Position numbers and translations under genes: made by a program
Notes under the pieces: generated by a model
The model's input: the letters and a program-made list of their open reading frames with translations, nothing else
What the model was told of the DNA's origin: nothing
Databases searched by the model: none
Shown here: positions 9,073 to 17,565 of the stretch, piece by piece
Position numbering within the stretch: position 1 is the stretch's first letter
Layout: each line of letters starts with the position of its first letter
From: Methylobacterium currus
GTDB lineage: Bacteria; Pseudomonadota; Alphaproteobacteria; Rhizobiales; Beijerinckiaceae
Assembly (NCBI RefSeq): GCF_003058325.1
Contig: NZ_CP028843.1
Coordinates: 487,501 to 551,500, forward strand
Direction of reading: 5' to 3'
Length of the DNA: 64,000 nt

Positions 9073-12000
9073 CGTCGGCCTCCGCGGGCGGGTCTCCGGC
9101 GGTGGCACGCGGTTTCAAGCCCGCAGCACGTGCTTCCAGGCCCGCGGCACGCGATTCCGAGCCCGCGGCACGCAAGTCCGAGCCCGCGGCACGCAAGTCC
9201 GAGCCCGCGGCACGCAAGTCCGAGCCCGCGGGACGCGATTTCGAGCCCGCGGGACGTGCTTCCGAGCTTGCAACGCGCGACGACGCGCCCGCCTCCTGCA
9301 AGCCGTTGCCCGGCGATCGCGGCGGCCGGACCGGCATCTCGATGAGGCAGCGCACGCCGCCCGGGCGGTATTCCAGGGCGGTCGTGGCACCGAACTCGTA
9401 GACCAGGCCCTGCTCGATCAGCTCGCGCCCGAAGCCCCGGCGGGACGGTGCGGTCGCGAGCAGGGTGACGCCGCTCTCCTGCCATTCGAGCCGCAAGCGG
9501 CGCTCCGGTCCGGCGCCGTAGACGTGCCAGGCGATGGCGATCCGTCCCTCCGGCCGGGCGAGGGCCCCGTACTTGATCGCGTTGGTGGCGAGTTCGTGCA
9601 GCACCAGGCCGAGGGTCTCGGCGGTCTTCTGCGGCAGGCGCACCTCGGGGCCGTCGAGGGTCACCTGGCCCTCATCCCGCACCGCGTGGGACAGGACCTC
9701 CTCGCCGATCAGCTCGGCGAGGTCGGTGGCGGCATCGGCGCTGCGGGTCATGATGTTCTGGGTGCGGGCGAGCGCCCCGAGCCGGCCGTCGAAATGCATC
9801 ACGAAGTCGGCGAGCGAGGTCTGGCCCTCGGCGGTGCGGTTGGCGACCGAGCGCACCACCGCCAGGATGTTCTTCACCCGGTGCTGCAACTCGGTGAGGA
9901 GCAGGCGCTGGCGGTCCTCGGCCATCCGCCGCTCGTGGCTGTCGGTGCAGGAGCCGAACCAGGTGACGCCGCCGCCCTCCGGATCGGCCATCGGCTCGGC
10001 CCGGACGGTGAACCAGCGATAGGTGCCGGCGGCGGCCCGGAAGCGGAACTCGTGCTCGAAGGGCTCGCGGTTGGCCACCGCCCGCTGCCAGCGGCGCTGG
10101 TTCTCCTCCACGTCTTCCGGGTGCATCACGGTGAGCCAACCGAGGGCGAGCGCCTTGCCGTCTTCCAGGCCGGTATACTCGTAGAAGCGCGGATTGACGT
10201 AGAGCCAATTCAACTCGGCATCGGCGGTGAACAGGAAGGCCGGGACGATGCGCTCCATCCGGCGGAAGCGCTCCTGGCTGGCGCGCAGGGCCCGCTCGGC
10301 CCGGGCGGTGGCGGTGATGTCCAGGAAGGTGATGACCACGCCGGCGATGAAGTTGTCGATCGAGCGGTAGGGCAGCACCCGGGCGAGATAGCGTGCGCCG
10401 CTCTCCGGGCTGCCGACCTCGCGCTCGATGGTGCCGAGCGTGCGCAGCACCTTGCGCACGTCCTCGGGCAGCTCCGGATAGTTGATGCGCGCTGCGATAT
10501 GGGTGATCGGCCGGCCGAGGTCGGAATCGATCAGATGGAAGATGTCGGTCACCGCCGGCGTGAAATTCTTCACCCGGAACTCGTTGTCGAGGAACACCGT
10601 GGCGATCTGGGTGCTCTCGAGCAGGTTCTTCAGGTCGCTGTTCGCTCGCCCGAGGTCGGTGACCCTGTGGCCGAGTTCGCCGTTGACGGTCTGCAATTCC
10701 TCGTTGACCGATTGCAGCTCCTCCTTGGAGGTCTCGAGTTCCTCGTTGGCGGATTGCAGCTCCTCGTTGATCGACTGATACTCTTCGTTGGAAGATTTCA
10801 GCTCCTCGTTGGTGCTCTCCAGCTCCTCGATCGTGGCCTGGAGACGCTCGCGGGTCAGGCGCAACTCGCTCTCGAGCCGCTGGACGTGCTCGTCGCGCAG
10901 GAAGGACGGGGTCGGCTCCTCGGTGCCGTCTCTCTCCAGCGCCTCGCCCTCCTGGAACAGGATGACGAAGCTCGTCGGGCCCTCGCCGCCGGGCACCGGC
11001 TCGACCACCAGGGTGACGAGGCGCCGTTCGCCGTTGGTGCCCATGGCGGTGCGCTCGGCCTTGACGGTCCGGTTCTCGGCGCCCGCCTTGAGGAGCGCGG
11101 CGCGCAGGTCGAGGCGCAGGTCGCGGTGAACGAGGTTGAGGAGGTTGAGGCTCGCCGCGCCGGTCGCCGGGTCGATGTAGCGCCCGGTGCGGCCGGAGAA
11201 ATGCAGCACGTCGTAGGCCTCGTCGACCACCACGTAGGCCGGGGCATAGCGCTCGGCCACCTGCTCGGCCCGGCGGGCGAGGCCGCCCTCGATCGCCCGC
11301 GGCCGCAAGCCCCCGCCGCTCTCCGCCTGGCGCCGGTCGGCGACCACGGTGAGGGGGAATTCCGGCAGGACCCGGGTGGCGCTCTCGAGGCGGCGGAAGA
11401 TGCGGTAGCGCCGGTCGACGGCTGAGAACAGCTTGGCGTGCCGGGTGACGTTCTCCGAATTGCCCAGGAACAGGAACCCGCCCGGCCGCAGGGCGAAGTG
11501 GAACAGCGGGATCACCCGATTTTGCAGTTCGCCGTTGAGGTAGATCAGCAGGTTGCGGCAGGACACGAGGTCGAGCCGCGAGAACGGGGCGTCCTTGATC
11601 ACGTTGTGCTGCGAGAAGATGCACATCTCCCGCAGCTCCTTGACGATGCAGTAGGTCGAGCCCTCCTTGACGAACCAGCGGCCGAGGCGGTCGGGCCGGA
11701 TCTGGCGGGCCACCGCATCGGTATAGCGGCCGACGCGGGCGGTCGCGAGCGCGCGCCCGTCGATGTCGGTGGCGAAGATCTGCACCTGCGGCACCGCGTC
11801 GAGCTTGGCCATGTGCTCGCGCAGCAGGATGCCGATCGAGTAGGCCTCCTCGCCGGTGGCGCAGCCGAGCACCCAGATCCGCACGTGGTCGCCCGAACCT
11901 TTGCCGGAGAACAGCCGCGGGATCACCTCGGCTTCCAGCAGCTCGAACTCGCGATGATCGCGGAAGAACTGGGTCACCCCGATCAGCAGGTCGTTGAACA

Positions 12001-12823
12001 GGTTCTGGACCTCGTCCGGATCGCCGCGCAGGTGCTCGACATACGCATCGATCGTCTCGACCTGCACCACCTGCATCCGGCGATGGACGCGGCGCAGGAA
12101 GGTATTCTGCTTGTAGCCGTGAAAATCGTGCCCGGTCTTGTTGCGCAGGATGGTGGCGATGCGGATCAGCGAGTCGCTCGCGGCCTCGGCCTCCGCCGGC
12201 CGGGCCTCGGCGCCCCGGTGCAGGTGGCGGGCATGGGCCAGGATCCGGTCCGCCATCAGCTCGGGGATCACGACGTGGTCGGCGAGCGACACGGCGGTGC
12301 TGCCCGAGAGCCCCTCCTCGCCGTGCGGCTCGGCCAGGGTCAGGCCGCCCGCCGCCTTGATGGCGGTGACGCCGAGCGTGCCGTCGCTGCCTGTGCCGGC
12401 GAGCACCACCGCCACGGCGTAGGCGCCCTGATCCTCGCCCAAGGCGACCAGGAAGGTGTCGAGGCCGCCCCGCTCGCCCGGCTCCGCAGCGAGGCGGAAC
12501 CGTCCCTGCGCCAGGGTGACGGTGCCGCCCTCGGGCAGGAGGTAGAGACGTCCGGCCTCGACCGCGGCGCCGTCCTCGACCGGCGCCTGCGGCAGGGCGA
12601 CGGCCCGCGCCAGCACGGTGCGCCAGCGCGCCTCGTCGATCGCCTCGCGCTGCTGCAGCGACACCACGACGGCGACGCCCGGCATCTCCGGCGCGTGGGC
12701 GAGGAGGCGCTCCAGGGAGTCGATCGCGAGCCCCGACGCGCCGACGCCGACCATCATCGGCCGCTCCGGCGACCGGCGGCCCGCGCCGTCGGTGCCCGGT
12801 TCGGGACGGATCTTCCTCGCCAA
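9062..12823 (-). CDS. CheB-like/CheR/PAS/HWE hybrid sensor kinase
   Basis: Giant signalling protein (1253 aa from TTG 12823, which has GGAGG nine bases upstream). Order: CheB-like methylesterase domain (about residues 20-195), CheR methyltransferase domain (about 215-480; VRIWVLGCATGEEAYSIG binds S-adenosylmethionine), linker, long Glu-rich coiled coil (about 620-720), two PAS domains (the second with FLFTADAELNWLYVNPRFYEY), then an HWE-type kinase (HRVKNILAVV phospho-acceptor region, HELATNAIKYGAL ATP-binding N box). The CheB Ser and Asp (GVGASG; LAGTGSDG) are kept, but the usual QHL catalytic His is replaced (VVVSLQQRE). The last ~85 residues are a 7-residue repeat tail. An IS copy sits about 100 bp upstream of the start. 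Targets are unknown; the overlapping Crp/Fnr gene is a candidate output partner. Confidence 0.9.
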   Translation of the reverse strand: MARKIRPEPGTDGAGRRSPERPMMVGVGASGLAIDSLERLLAHAPEMPGVAVVVSLQQREAIDEARWRTVLARAVALPQAPVEDGAAVEAGRLYLLPEGGTVTLAQGRFRLAAEPGERGGLDTFLVALGEDQGAYAVAVVLAGTGSDGTLGVTAIKAAGGLTLAEPHGEEGLSGSTAVSLADHVVIPELMADRILAHARHLHRGAEARPAEAEAASDSLIRIATILRNKTGHDFHGYKQNTFLRRVHRRMQVVQVETIDAYVEHLRGDPDEVQNLFNDLLIGVTQFFRDHREFELLEAEVIPRLFSGKGSGDHVRIWVLGCATGEEAYSIGILLREHMAKLDAVPQVQIFATDIDGRALATARVGRYTDAVARQIRPDRLGRWFVKEGSTYCIVKELREMCIFSQHNVIKDAPFSRLDLVSCRNLLIYLNGELQNRVIPLFHFALRPGGFLFLGNSENVTRHAKLFSAVDRRYRIFRRLESATRVLPEFPLTVVADRRQAESGGGLRPRAIEGGLARRAEQVAERYAPAYVVVDEAYDVLHFSGRTGRYIDPATGAASLNLLNLVHRDLRLDLRAALLKAGAENRTVKAERTAMGTNGERRLVTLVVEPVPGGEGPTSFVILFQEGEALERDGTEEPTPSFLRDEHVQRLESELRLTRERLQATIEELESTNEELKSSNEEYQSINEELQSANEELETSKEELQSVNEELQTVNGELGHRVTDLGRANSDLKNLLESTQIATVFLDNEFRVKNFTPAVTDIFHLIDSDLGRPITHIAARINYPELPEDVRKVLRTLGTIEREVGSPESGARYLARVLPYRSIDNFIAGVVITFLDITATARAERALRASQERFRRMERIVPAFLFTADAELNWLYVNPRFYEYTGLEDGKALALGWLTVMHPEDVEENQRRWQRAVANREPFEHEFRFRAAAGTYRWFTVRAEPMADPEGGGVTWFGSCTDSHERRMAEDRQRLLLTELQHRVKNILAVVRSVANRTAEGQTSLADFVMHFDGRLGALARTQNIMTRSADAATDLAELIGEEVLSHAVRDEGQVTLDGPEVRLPQKTAETLGLVLHELATNAIKYGALARPEGRIAIAWHVYGAGPERRLRLEWQESGVTLLATAPSRRGFGRELIEQGLVYEFGATTALEYRPGGVRCLIEMPVRPPRSPGNGLQEAGASSRVASSEARPAGSKSRPAGSDLRAAGSDLRAAGSDLRAAGSESRAAGLEARAAGLKPRATAGDPPAEADDAG
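9107..9274. repeat. 21-bp tandem repeat (8 units) in kinase 3' end
   Basis: Eight head-to-tail 21-bp units, the central three nearly identical (core acgcaagtccgagcccgcgg) and the outer ones diverged. Because 21 is a multiple of three, the array stays in frame and codes on the minus strand for a repeated heptad of the type SDLRAAG at the C-terminus of the sensor kinase. The centre-to-edge divergence is typical of a minisatellite that expands by slippage or unequal exchange. Confidence 0.9.
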
Positions 12824-12926
12824 GGGTCGTCGCCTCCGGTGCGTGTTATGTCCGAGGGGGTCGGGTCCGCGGCTCGTGACCATACCCGTCCGGCGACGCG
12901 CTGTCAGGCCGAGCGGCGGCAATCCC

Positions 12927-14192
12927 CCAGGGCAATCGGGTGAATGCGGGAGGTGACAAGGACCGGAAGCTCTGAATCGGTCGTCCGCCACGACGTGGTT
13001 TAGGAGGCGGGCGATGGACGAGGCGAGCGAGCCGGTAGCGGCGGTGTTCGAGGCGACGGTGTTTCTCGATCATTTCGCGGACCTGCCCGATCCGCGCCAG
13101 CCCGGCAAAGTCGCCTATCGCCTGGACGAGGTTCTGCTGCTGGCGTTGCTGGCCATCCTGGCGGGGGCTGAAGGCTTCACCGATATCGCCCGGTTCGGTC
13201 ACACGAAACTCGACCTTCTGCGCCGATTTCTGCCGTTCCGGAACGGCACGCCGAGCCACGATCATCTCGGTGACATCTTCGCGGCGCTCGATCCCGTCGC
13301 ATTTCGACGCTGCTTTGCGGCCTGGGCCGCGACGCTGACGCAAACGCCGCTCGACGTGATCGCGATCGACGGCAAGACCTCGCGGCGCTCGGGCCGGGCC
13401 GGTGCGCGAGATGCCCTTCACGTCGTCTCCGCCTTCGCCGCACGCCAGCGGTTGGTGCTGGCCCAGACCAAGGTGAGCGGAAAGTCCAACGAGATCGCGG
13501 TAATCCCGGCCCTGCTCGACCTCCTGTCGATCGAGGGGGCGATCGTCACCATCGATGCGATGGGCTGCCAGCGTGCCATCGCCCACAAGATCCTCGACAA
13601 GAAGGCCGACTATGTCCTGGCGCTCAAGGGCAACCAGGGCACGCTGCACGAGGACGTCACGCTCTTCGTCGAGGAACAGAAAGCTCGGGACTTTGCCGAT
13701 TGCACCGTCAGCACGCACGAGACCGTCGAGGGCGATCACGGGCGGATCGAGACCCGGCGCGTGACTGTCATCCATCAGGTCGCCTGGCTCCAGGCGCGCC
13801 ACGCCTGGCCGGGGTTGAAGAGCCTCATCGTCGTCGACAGCACCCGTGACTTGAGCACCCGTGACCCGGTAAACAGGATCGAGCGTGAGACGCGCTGCTA
13901 TCTGACCTCGTCACCGCTCGGCGCCGACCGCCTCGGGCCTGCCGTCCGGCAGCATTGGGCGATCGAGAACGGCCTGCATTGGATCCTCGACGTCACCTTC
14001 CACGACGATCAGTCTCGCATCCGTACTGCTCATGCCCCCGAGAACATGCTGACGGTCCGCCACATCGCGGTGAACGTCGCAGCCCGCAAAAAGGGCAAGG
14101 ATTCCATGCGCCTCGCCCTCAAAACCGCAGGCTGGGACGACGACTACCTCGTCAGGCTCGTCGCACCATGACCCTTCACCCGATTGCCCTGG
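12927..14192 (+). mobile_element. ISAs1-family insertion sequence, copy 1
   Basis: A complete 1266-bp element. Its ends are inverted repeats of about 19 bp beginning ccagggcaatcgggtgaa. An 8-bp direct repeat, gcaatccc, flanks it (12919-12926 and 14193-14200) and is the target duplication. It holds one transposase gene and matches the second copy at 21746-23011 in length and transposase protein, which implies recent movement. It lies about 100 bp upstream of the sensor kinase start and could have displaced that gene's promoter. Confidence 0.95.
13014..14171 (+). CDS. ISAs1-family transposase
   Basis: DDE transposase of 385 aa that fills the insertion sequence. The N-terminal associated domain (about residues 14-100, FLDHFADLPDPRQPGKVAY) precedes the catalytic core. 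The first Asp is in IAIDGKTSRRS, the second in GAIVTIDAMGCQ and the Glu in the C-terminal segment around YYLTSS-like/HWAIENGLHW, all typical of the family. An AGGAGG-like site lies before ATG 13014. It appears full length and intact. Confidence 0.95.
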   Translation: MDEASEPVAAVFEATVFLDHFADLPDPRQPGKVAYRLDEVLLLALLAILAGAEGFTDIARFGHTKLDLLRRFLPFRNGTPSHDHLGDIFAALDPVAFRRCFAAWAATLTQTPLDVIAIDGKTSRRSGRAGARDALHVVSAFAARQRLVLAQTKVSGKSNEIAVIPALLDLLSIEGAIVTIDAMGCQRAIAHKILDKKADYVLALKGNQGTLHEDVTLFVEEQKARDFADCTVSTHETVEGDHGRIETRRVTVIHQVAWLQARHAWPGLKSLIVVDSTRDLSTRDPVNRIERETRCYLTSSPLGADRLGPAVRQHWAIENGLHWILDVTFHDDQSRIRTAHAPENMLTVRHIAVNVAARKKGKDSMRLALKTAGWDDDYLVRLVAP

Positions 14193-14289
14193 GCAATCCC
14201 GAGGTTTCATCCGGGCCTCCCGATCCTCAGCTTCGGTTCCCCCGGCAACGCCCCGCTTCAACACAGGTCAAACCGCCGGGCTGACCGGT

Positions 14290-14357
14290 CGAACGCACTG
14301 CCAAATCGAACGCACTGCCAAATCGAGCGCACTGCCAAGTCGCACGCACCGCCGGGC
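14290..14357. repeat. 17-bp tandem repeat (4 units)
   Basis: Four adjacent 17-bp units of consensus cgaacgcactgccaaat. The first two are identical, the third has two changes and the fourth is more diverged. The array lies between the right end of IS copy 1 and the 3' end of the glycosyltransferase gene and is non-coding. Confidence 0.85.
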
Positions 14358-14393
14358 CGAGCGGACAGCGGGGCGACGCCGCCGCCCGCCGCC

Positions 14394-15185
14394 TCAGCGG
14401 CCGCGCGTCCCGGTCCGGCCGCCGATCCGGCGCTCGTAGTGCTTGGCGACCCGCAGGTGGCGCGAGATCGCGTAGTTCATCGCCGTGAGGAAGCCGTAGG
14501 CGCCGCGCACGCAGTGGCGCCGGCCGATATAGGCCTTCAGGAAGTTGCCCGGCAGCTCGACGAACAGGCGCCAGGTCGGGATCCGTACGCCCCGCGCCTC
14601 GAGGTCGTCGGCCTGCTGGTCGGAGTAGCGGTTGAGCTTGTCGAGCTGGTCGCCGAGCGAGCGGACCGAGAAGTGGTGGATCACCGCCCGCAGGCGCCCG
14701 ACGGTAGCGCTCGCGTCGAGATCGACCCGGTCATGCACCGGCGAGGGCGAGTAGCGGCCGCGGTCGCGCCGGTAGAGCCGCACCGGCCACAGCGTGTAGG
14801 CGAGGCGGTGCGGCCGCGCCTCGCCGGGAAACACCTCGGCGATGCCGAGCGCGTAGGCCGGGTGCGGCGGCTCGCCGGCCGAGAACAGCCGCCGGATCTC
14901 GGCGGCGAGGTCTGGCGGCACCACCTCGTCGGCGTCGAGGTTCAGCATCCAGACGTGCCGGCACTGCTCCTCGGCGAAGCGCTTCTGCGGCCCGTAGCCG
15001 GGCCAGCCCCGCTCGATCACCCGCGCGCCGAAGGACGCGGCGAGCTCCCGCGTGCCGTCGGTGGAGCCGGAATCGACCACGATCAGGTCGTCGGTCAGGT
15101 CGCGCACCGCTGCGAGCGTGGCGCCGATCCGGTCGGCCTCGTTATGGGCGATGAGGAAGATCGAGAGGGGGAGGGGGGAGACCAT
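14394..15185 (-). CDS. Glycosyltransferase family 2 (WaaE/KdtX-like)
   Basis: Cytoplasmic GT-A glycosyltransferase of 263 aa that probably adds a sugar to the lipopolysaccharide core or another envelope glycan. Visible family features are the N-terminal strand SIFLIAHNEADRI, the nucleotide-binding DSGSTDGT (about residues 37-44), the metal-binding LDADE (about 77-81) and the Arg-rich C-terminal part typical of the WaaE/KdtX group. ATG 15185 puts the first strand at residue 6; the longer upstream frame is non-conserved. The acceptor cannot be told from context. Confidence 0.88.
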   Translation of the reverse strand: MVSPLPLSIFLIAHNEADRIGATLAAVRDLTDDLIVVDSGSTDGTRELAASFGARVIERGWPGYGPQKRFAEEQCRHVWMLNLDADEVVPPDLAAEIRRLFSAGEPPHPAYALGIAEVFPGEARPHRLAYTLWPVRLYRRDRGRYSPSPVHDRVDLDASATVGRLRAVIHHFSVRSLGDQLDKLNRYSDQQADDLEARGVRIPTWRLFVELPGNFLKAYIGRRHCVRGAYGFLTAMNYAISRHLRVAKHYERRIGGRTGTRGR

Positions 15186-15500
15186 GGACCGACGGCGGCG
15201 AGGATCCGGCCCGCTCGGACGAGCGCCGGTGAGGATCGAGCAGCCTCTAGAGCATCTTGGCCATCCCTGGAAACCGGCTCGGGCCGGATGAGCCCGCCGG
15301 CGGGCGGGGGCGTGCCCTGGCGGCCACGGCCGGCCGCAGAAGCGTGGTTCGACCCCGCTGCCCCATTGGCGCCGCACCGATTTGGCTCATCCTTAAGGAG
15401 TGCCCGGGAGAATCGGGCGCAAGGAATCGGGCGCGAGGCATCGCCGGCTGCCGCAGGGTTTTTCCCTCGAGGCGCGGCGCGGGGAGCGGTCTTGACGGTG
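15186..15500. other. Divergent intergenic region, no gene seen
   Basis: The 315 bases between the starts of the glycosyltransferase and the lipoprotein hydrolase should carry both promoters. Open frames crossing it are upstream extensions of the two genes without conserved sequence. No clear operator or riboswitch-like structure was recognised. Confidence 0.5.
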
Positions 15501-16778
15501 ATGGGGTGTCTCGTGCGGAGTCGGACCTTGGGGATCCTCCTCGTCGCGGCCGGGCTCGGCGCCTGCGCGGGCACGCCGAAGGGCGTGCTGGCGCCGGTGG
15601 CCGCGACGGTGCCGGGAGCTTCGCGCGTCGACATGCTGGTGGCGACCACCCGCAAGACCACCGCCAATCCGGGCGAGATGTATTCGGGCGATCGCGGGCC
15701 GGCCCTGTCCTATGCCGACATCACGGTCTCGATCCCGCCGGATTCGGTGCGCCAGCCCGGCACGGTGCAGTGGCCGAAGGAGCTGCCCGGCAACCCCGCC
15801 ACCGACTTCGTGACCCTCAGGGCGGAGACCCTGGACCGGCCGGAGGCGGCCGCGCGCCTGCGCCACACCGCGCGCGCGGGCAAGCGCCACGTGCTGGTCT
15901 TCGTCCACGGCTTCAACAACCGCTTCGAGGACGCGGTGTACCGCTTCGCCCAGATCGTGCACGACACCAAGGCCGAGGTGGTGCCGGTGCTGTTCACCTG
16001 GCCGTCGCGCGGCAGCGTGCTCGCCTACGGCTACGACCGGGAGAGCACCAACTACTCGCGCAACGCTCTCGAGGGCGTGCTGCGGCGCCTCGCCCAGAAC
16101 CCGGACGTGGCCGAGATCACGGTGCTCGCCCACTCGATGGGCAATTGGCTGGTGCTCGAATCGTTGCGCCAGATGGCGATCCGCGACGGACGCGTCGCGC
16201 CAAAGATCCGCGACGTGGTGCTGGCCGCCCCCGACGTCGACGTGGATCTGGCCCGCGAGGCGTTTCGCGATATGGGCCCGGCCCGGCCGCGGCTCAGCCT
16301 GTTCGTCTCCCAGGACGACAACGCGCTCGCGGTCTCGCGCCTGGTCTGGGGCAATTCCGGCGCCCGGCTCGGCGCCATCGATCCGAGCGCGGAACCTTAT
16401 CGCAGCGAGCTCGCCCGCGAGAACATCGCGGTCCTCAACCTCACCGCCATGAAGGGCAGCGACGCCCTCAACCACGGCAAGTTCGCCGGGAGCCCGCAGC
16501 TCGTGGCGCTTCTCGGCAACCGGCTGGCACAGGGGCAGACCATCACGGATTCCCGCGTGGGCCTCGGCGACCGCATCGTCCAGATGACCGCGGGCGCTGC
16601 CGCCACCGTCGGCACCGCCGCCGGCCTCGCGGTTTCGGCGCCGGTCGCGGTGATCGACCCCCAGAGCCGCGAAACTTATGGCGAGCACCTGCGCAACCTC
16701 GGCCAGGGCATCGGCGACACGGCCGAGGGGGCGGTGGATCTCGCCACCGCGCCGGCCCGGGCACTCGGGGGGCGGTGA
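15501..16778 (+). CDS. Alpha/beta-hydrolase lipoprotein (DUF900-like)
   Basis: Predicted outer-membrane or periplasmic lipoprotein esterase of 425 aa. The signal peptide ends in a lipobox (GLGAC, Cys about residue 20). The hydrolase core shows the oxyanion region VFVHGFNNRF (about residue 135) and the nucleophile elbow AHSMGNW (about 215), with an Asp-containing strand (LAAPDVDVDLA) and a late His candidate (DALNHGKFAG), matching the DUF900/Esterase_phd family. The C-terminal ~80 residues hold a hydrophobic Ala/Gly-rich stretch. The start at ATG 15501 puts the charged n-region and lipobox in the right place; a frame extending far upstream is not conserved. Substrate unknown. Confidence 0.85.
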   Translation: MGCLVRSRTLGILLVAAGLGACAGTPKGVLAPVAATVPGASRVDMLVATTRKTTANPGEMYSGDRGPALSYADITVSIPPDSVRQPGTVQWPKELPGNPATDFVTLRAETLDRPEAAARLRHTARAGKRHVLVFVHGFNNRFEDAVYRFAQIVHDTKAEVVPVLFTWPSRGSVLAYGYDRESTNYSRNALEGVLRRLAQNPDVAEITVLAHSMGNWLVLESLRQMAIRDGRVAPKIRDVVLAAPDVDVDLAREAFRDMGPARPRLSLFVSQDDNALAVSRLVWGNSGARLGAIDPSAEPYRSELARENIAVLNLTAMKGSDALNHGKFAGSPQLVALLGNRLAQGQTITDSRVGLGDRIVQMTAGAAATVGTAAGLAVSAPVAVIDPQSRETYGEHLRNLGQGIGDTAEGAVDLATAPARALGGR

Positions 16779-16782
16779 GGGC

Positions 16783-17460
16783 TCAGCCGATGGGGGGCGC
16801 CGCCCGCCGCCAGGAGCCGTGCGCGACCTCGCCGTCCCGCACGGCCGCCGCGAGGGCCCGATGCAGGCCGTCGCGGTCGAGGGGGACGCAATAGGCGGGC
16901 TTCCCCCGCTCGAAGCGCCAGCTCTCCGCCAGGCCCCCGGCATCGACCGGATCGAAGCCGAACTGGTCGATCAGCTCCGCCGCGACCGCCTTGGCGGCGG
17001 GATCGTCGCCTGCGAGCGGCAGGGTCCGGCGCCCCGGCGCGCCCGCCGGCCGGCCCTCCGTCTCCAGGTCCCGGGCCCGGATGGCGTTGAATGCCTTGAC
17101 GACCCGGGCCGCCGGGAGGTGTTCGGCCAGGAGCCCGCTCGTCGTCGCCTGCCGCGCGTCGAGCGCCGCGATGGGCCCATCCCGCTCGGGGTAGTAGTTC
17201 ATGGCGTCGAGGATGATCTTGCCGGCCAAAGCCGTCTCCGGCAGGGCCCGATAGGCGTGGAGCGGGATCGCCACCACCACGACCTCGCCGAACTCCGCCG
17301 CCTCCAGAGCCGTCCCGGTGCGGCAGCCGAGCTCGACGCTGAGGCTGAACAGGCTCCGCGGCCCGCGGGAATTGGCCACCAGGACGTCGTGCCCCCGGGC
17401 GATGGCGTGGCGGGCGACGGCCTGGCCGACATAGCCGGCCCCGATGATTCCGATCCGCAT
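16783..17460 (-). CDS. NADP-binding F420-type reductase-like protein
   Basis: 225-aa Rossmann-fold protein of the NADPH-dependent F420 reductase/NAD(P)-binding group. The dinucleotide motif GIIGAGYVGQA is at residues 4-14, followed by VVVVAIPLHAY and the conserved DAMNYYPERDG and VKAFNAI segments typical of this family. The usual role is hydride transfer with NADPH; the partner here is unknown. It converges with the lipoprotein hydrolase (4-bp gap) and diverges from a LysR gene across 105 bp, the standard layout of a LysR regulator and its target. Confidence 0.85.
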   Translation of the reverse strand: MRIGIIGAGYVGQAVARHAIARGHDVLVANSRGPRSLFSLSVELGCRTGTALEAAEFGEVVVVAIPLHAYRALPETALAGKIILDAMNYYPERDGPIAALDARQATTSGLLAEHLPAARVVKAFNAIRARDLETEGRPAGAPGRRTLPLAGDDPAAKAVAAELIDQFGFDPVDAGGLAESWRFERGKPAYCVPLDRDGLHRALAAAVRDGEVAHGSWRRAAPPIG

Positions 17461-17565
17461 GACGTCTCTCCTCACGCTCTCAAGCGCCGCGTCTTGCGTA
17501 ACTGGACGGCATTCGGCGATAAATCGCGCTTCCGGCGTGGCATTCCCAACCGCCAGGGGGCAATC

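Noticed and set aside
14290-14357. CRISPR-like direct repeats
   Set aside because: The 17-bp units are contiguous without spacers and there is no leader or cas gene.
14184-15500. N-terminal extension of the lipoprotein hydrolase frame
   Set aside because: It runs antisense across the glycosyltransferase gene, and the lipobox signal peptide marks the true start at 15501.
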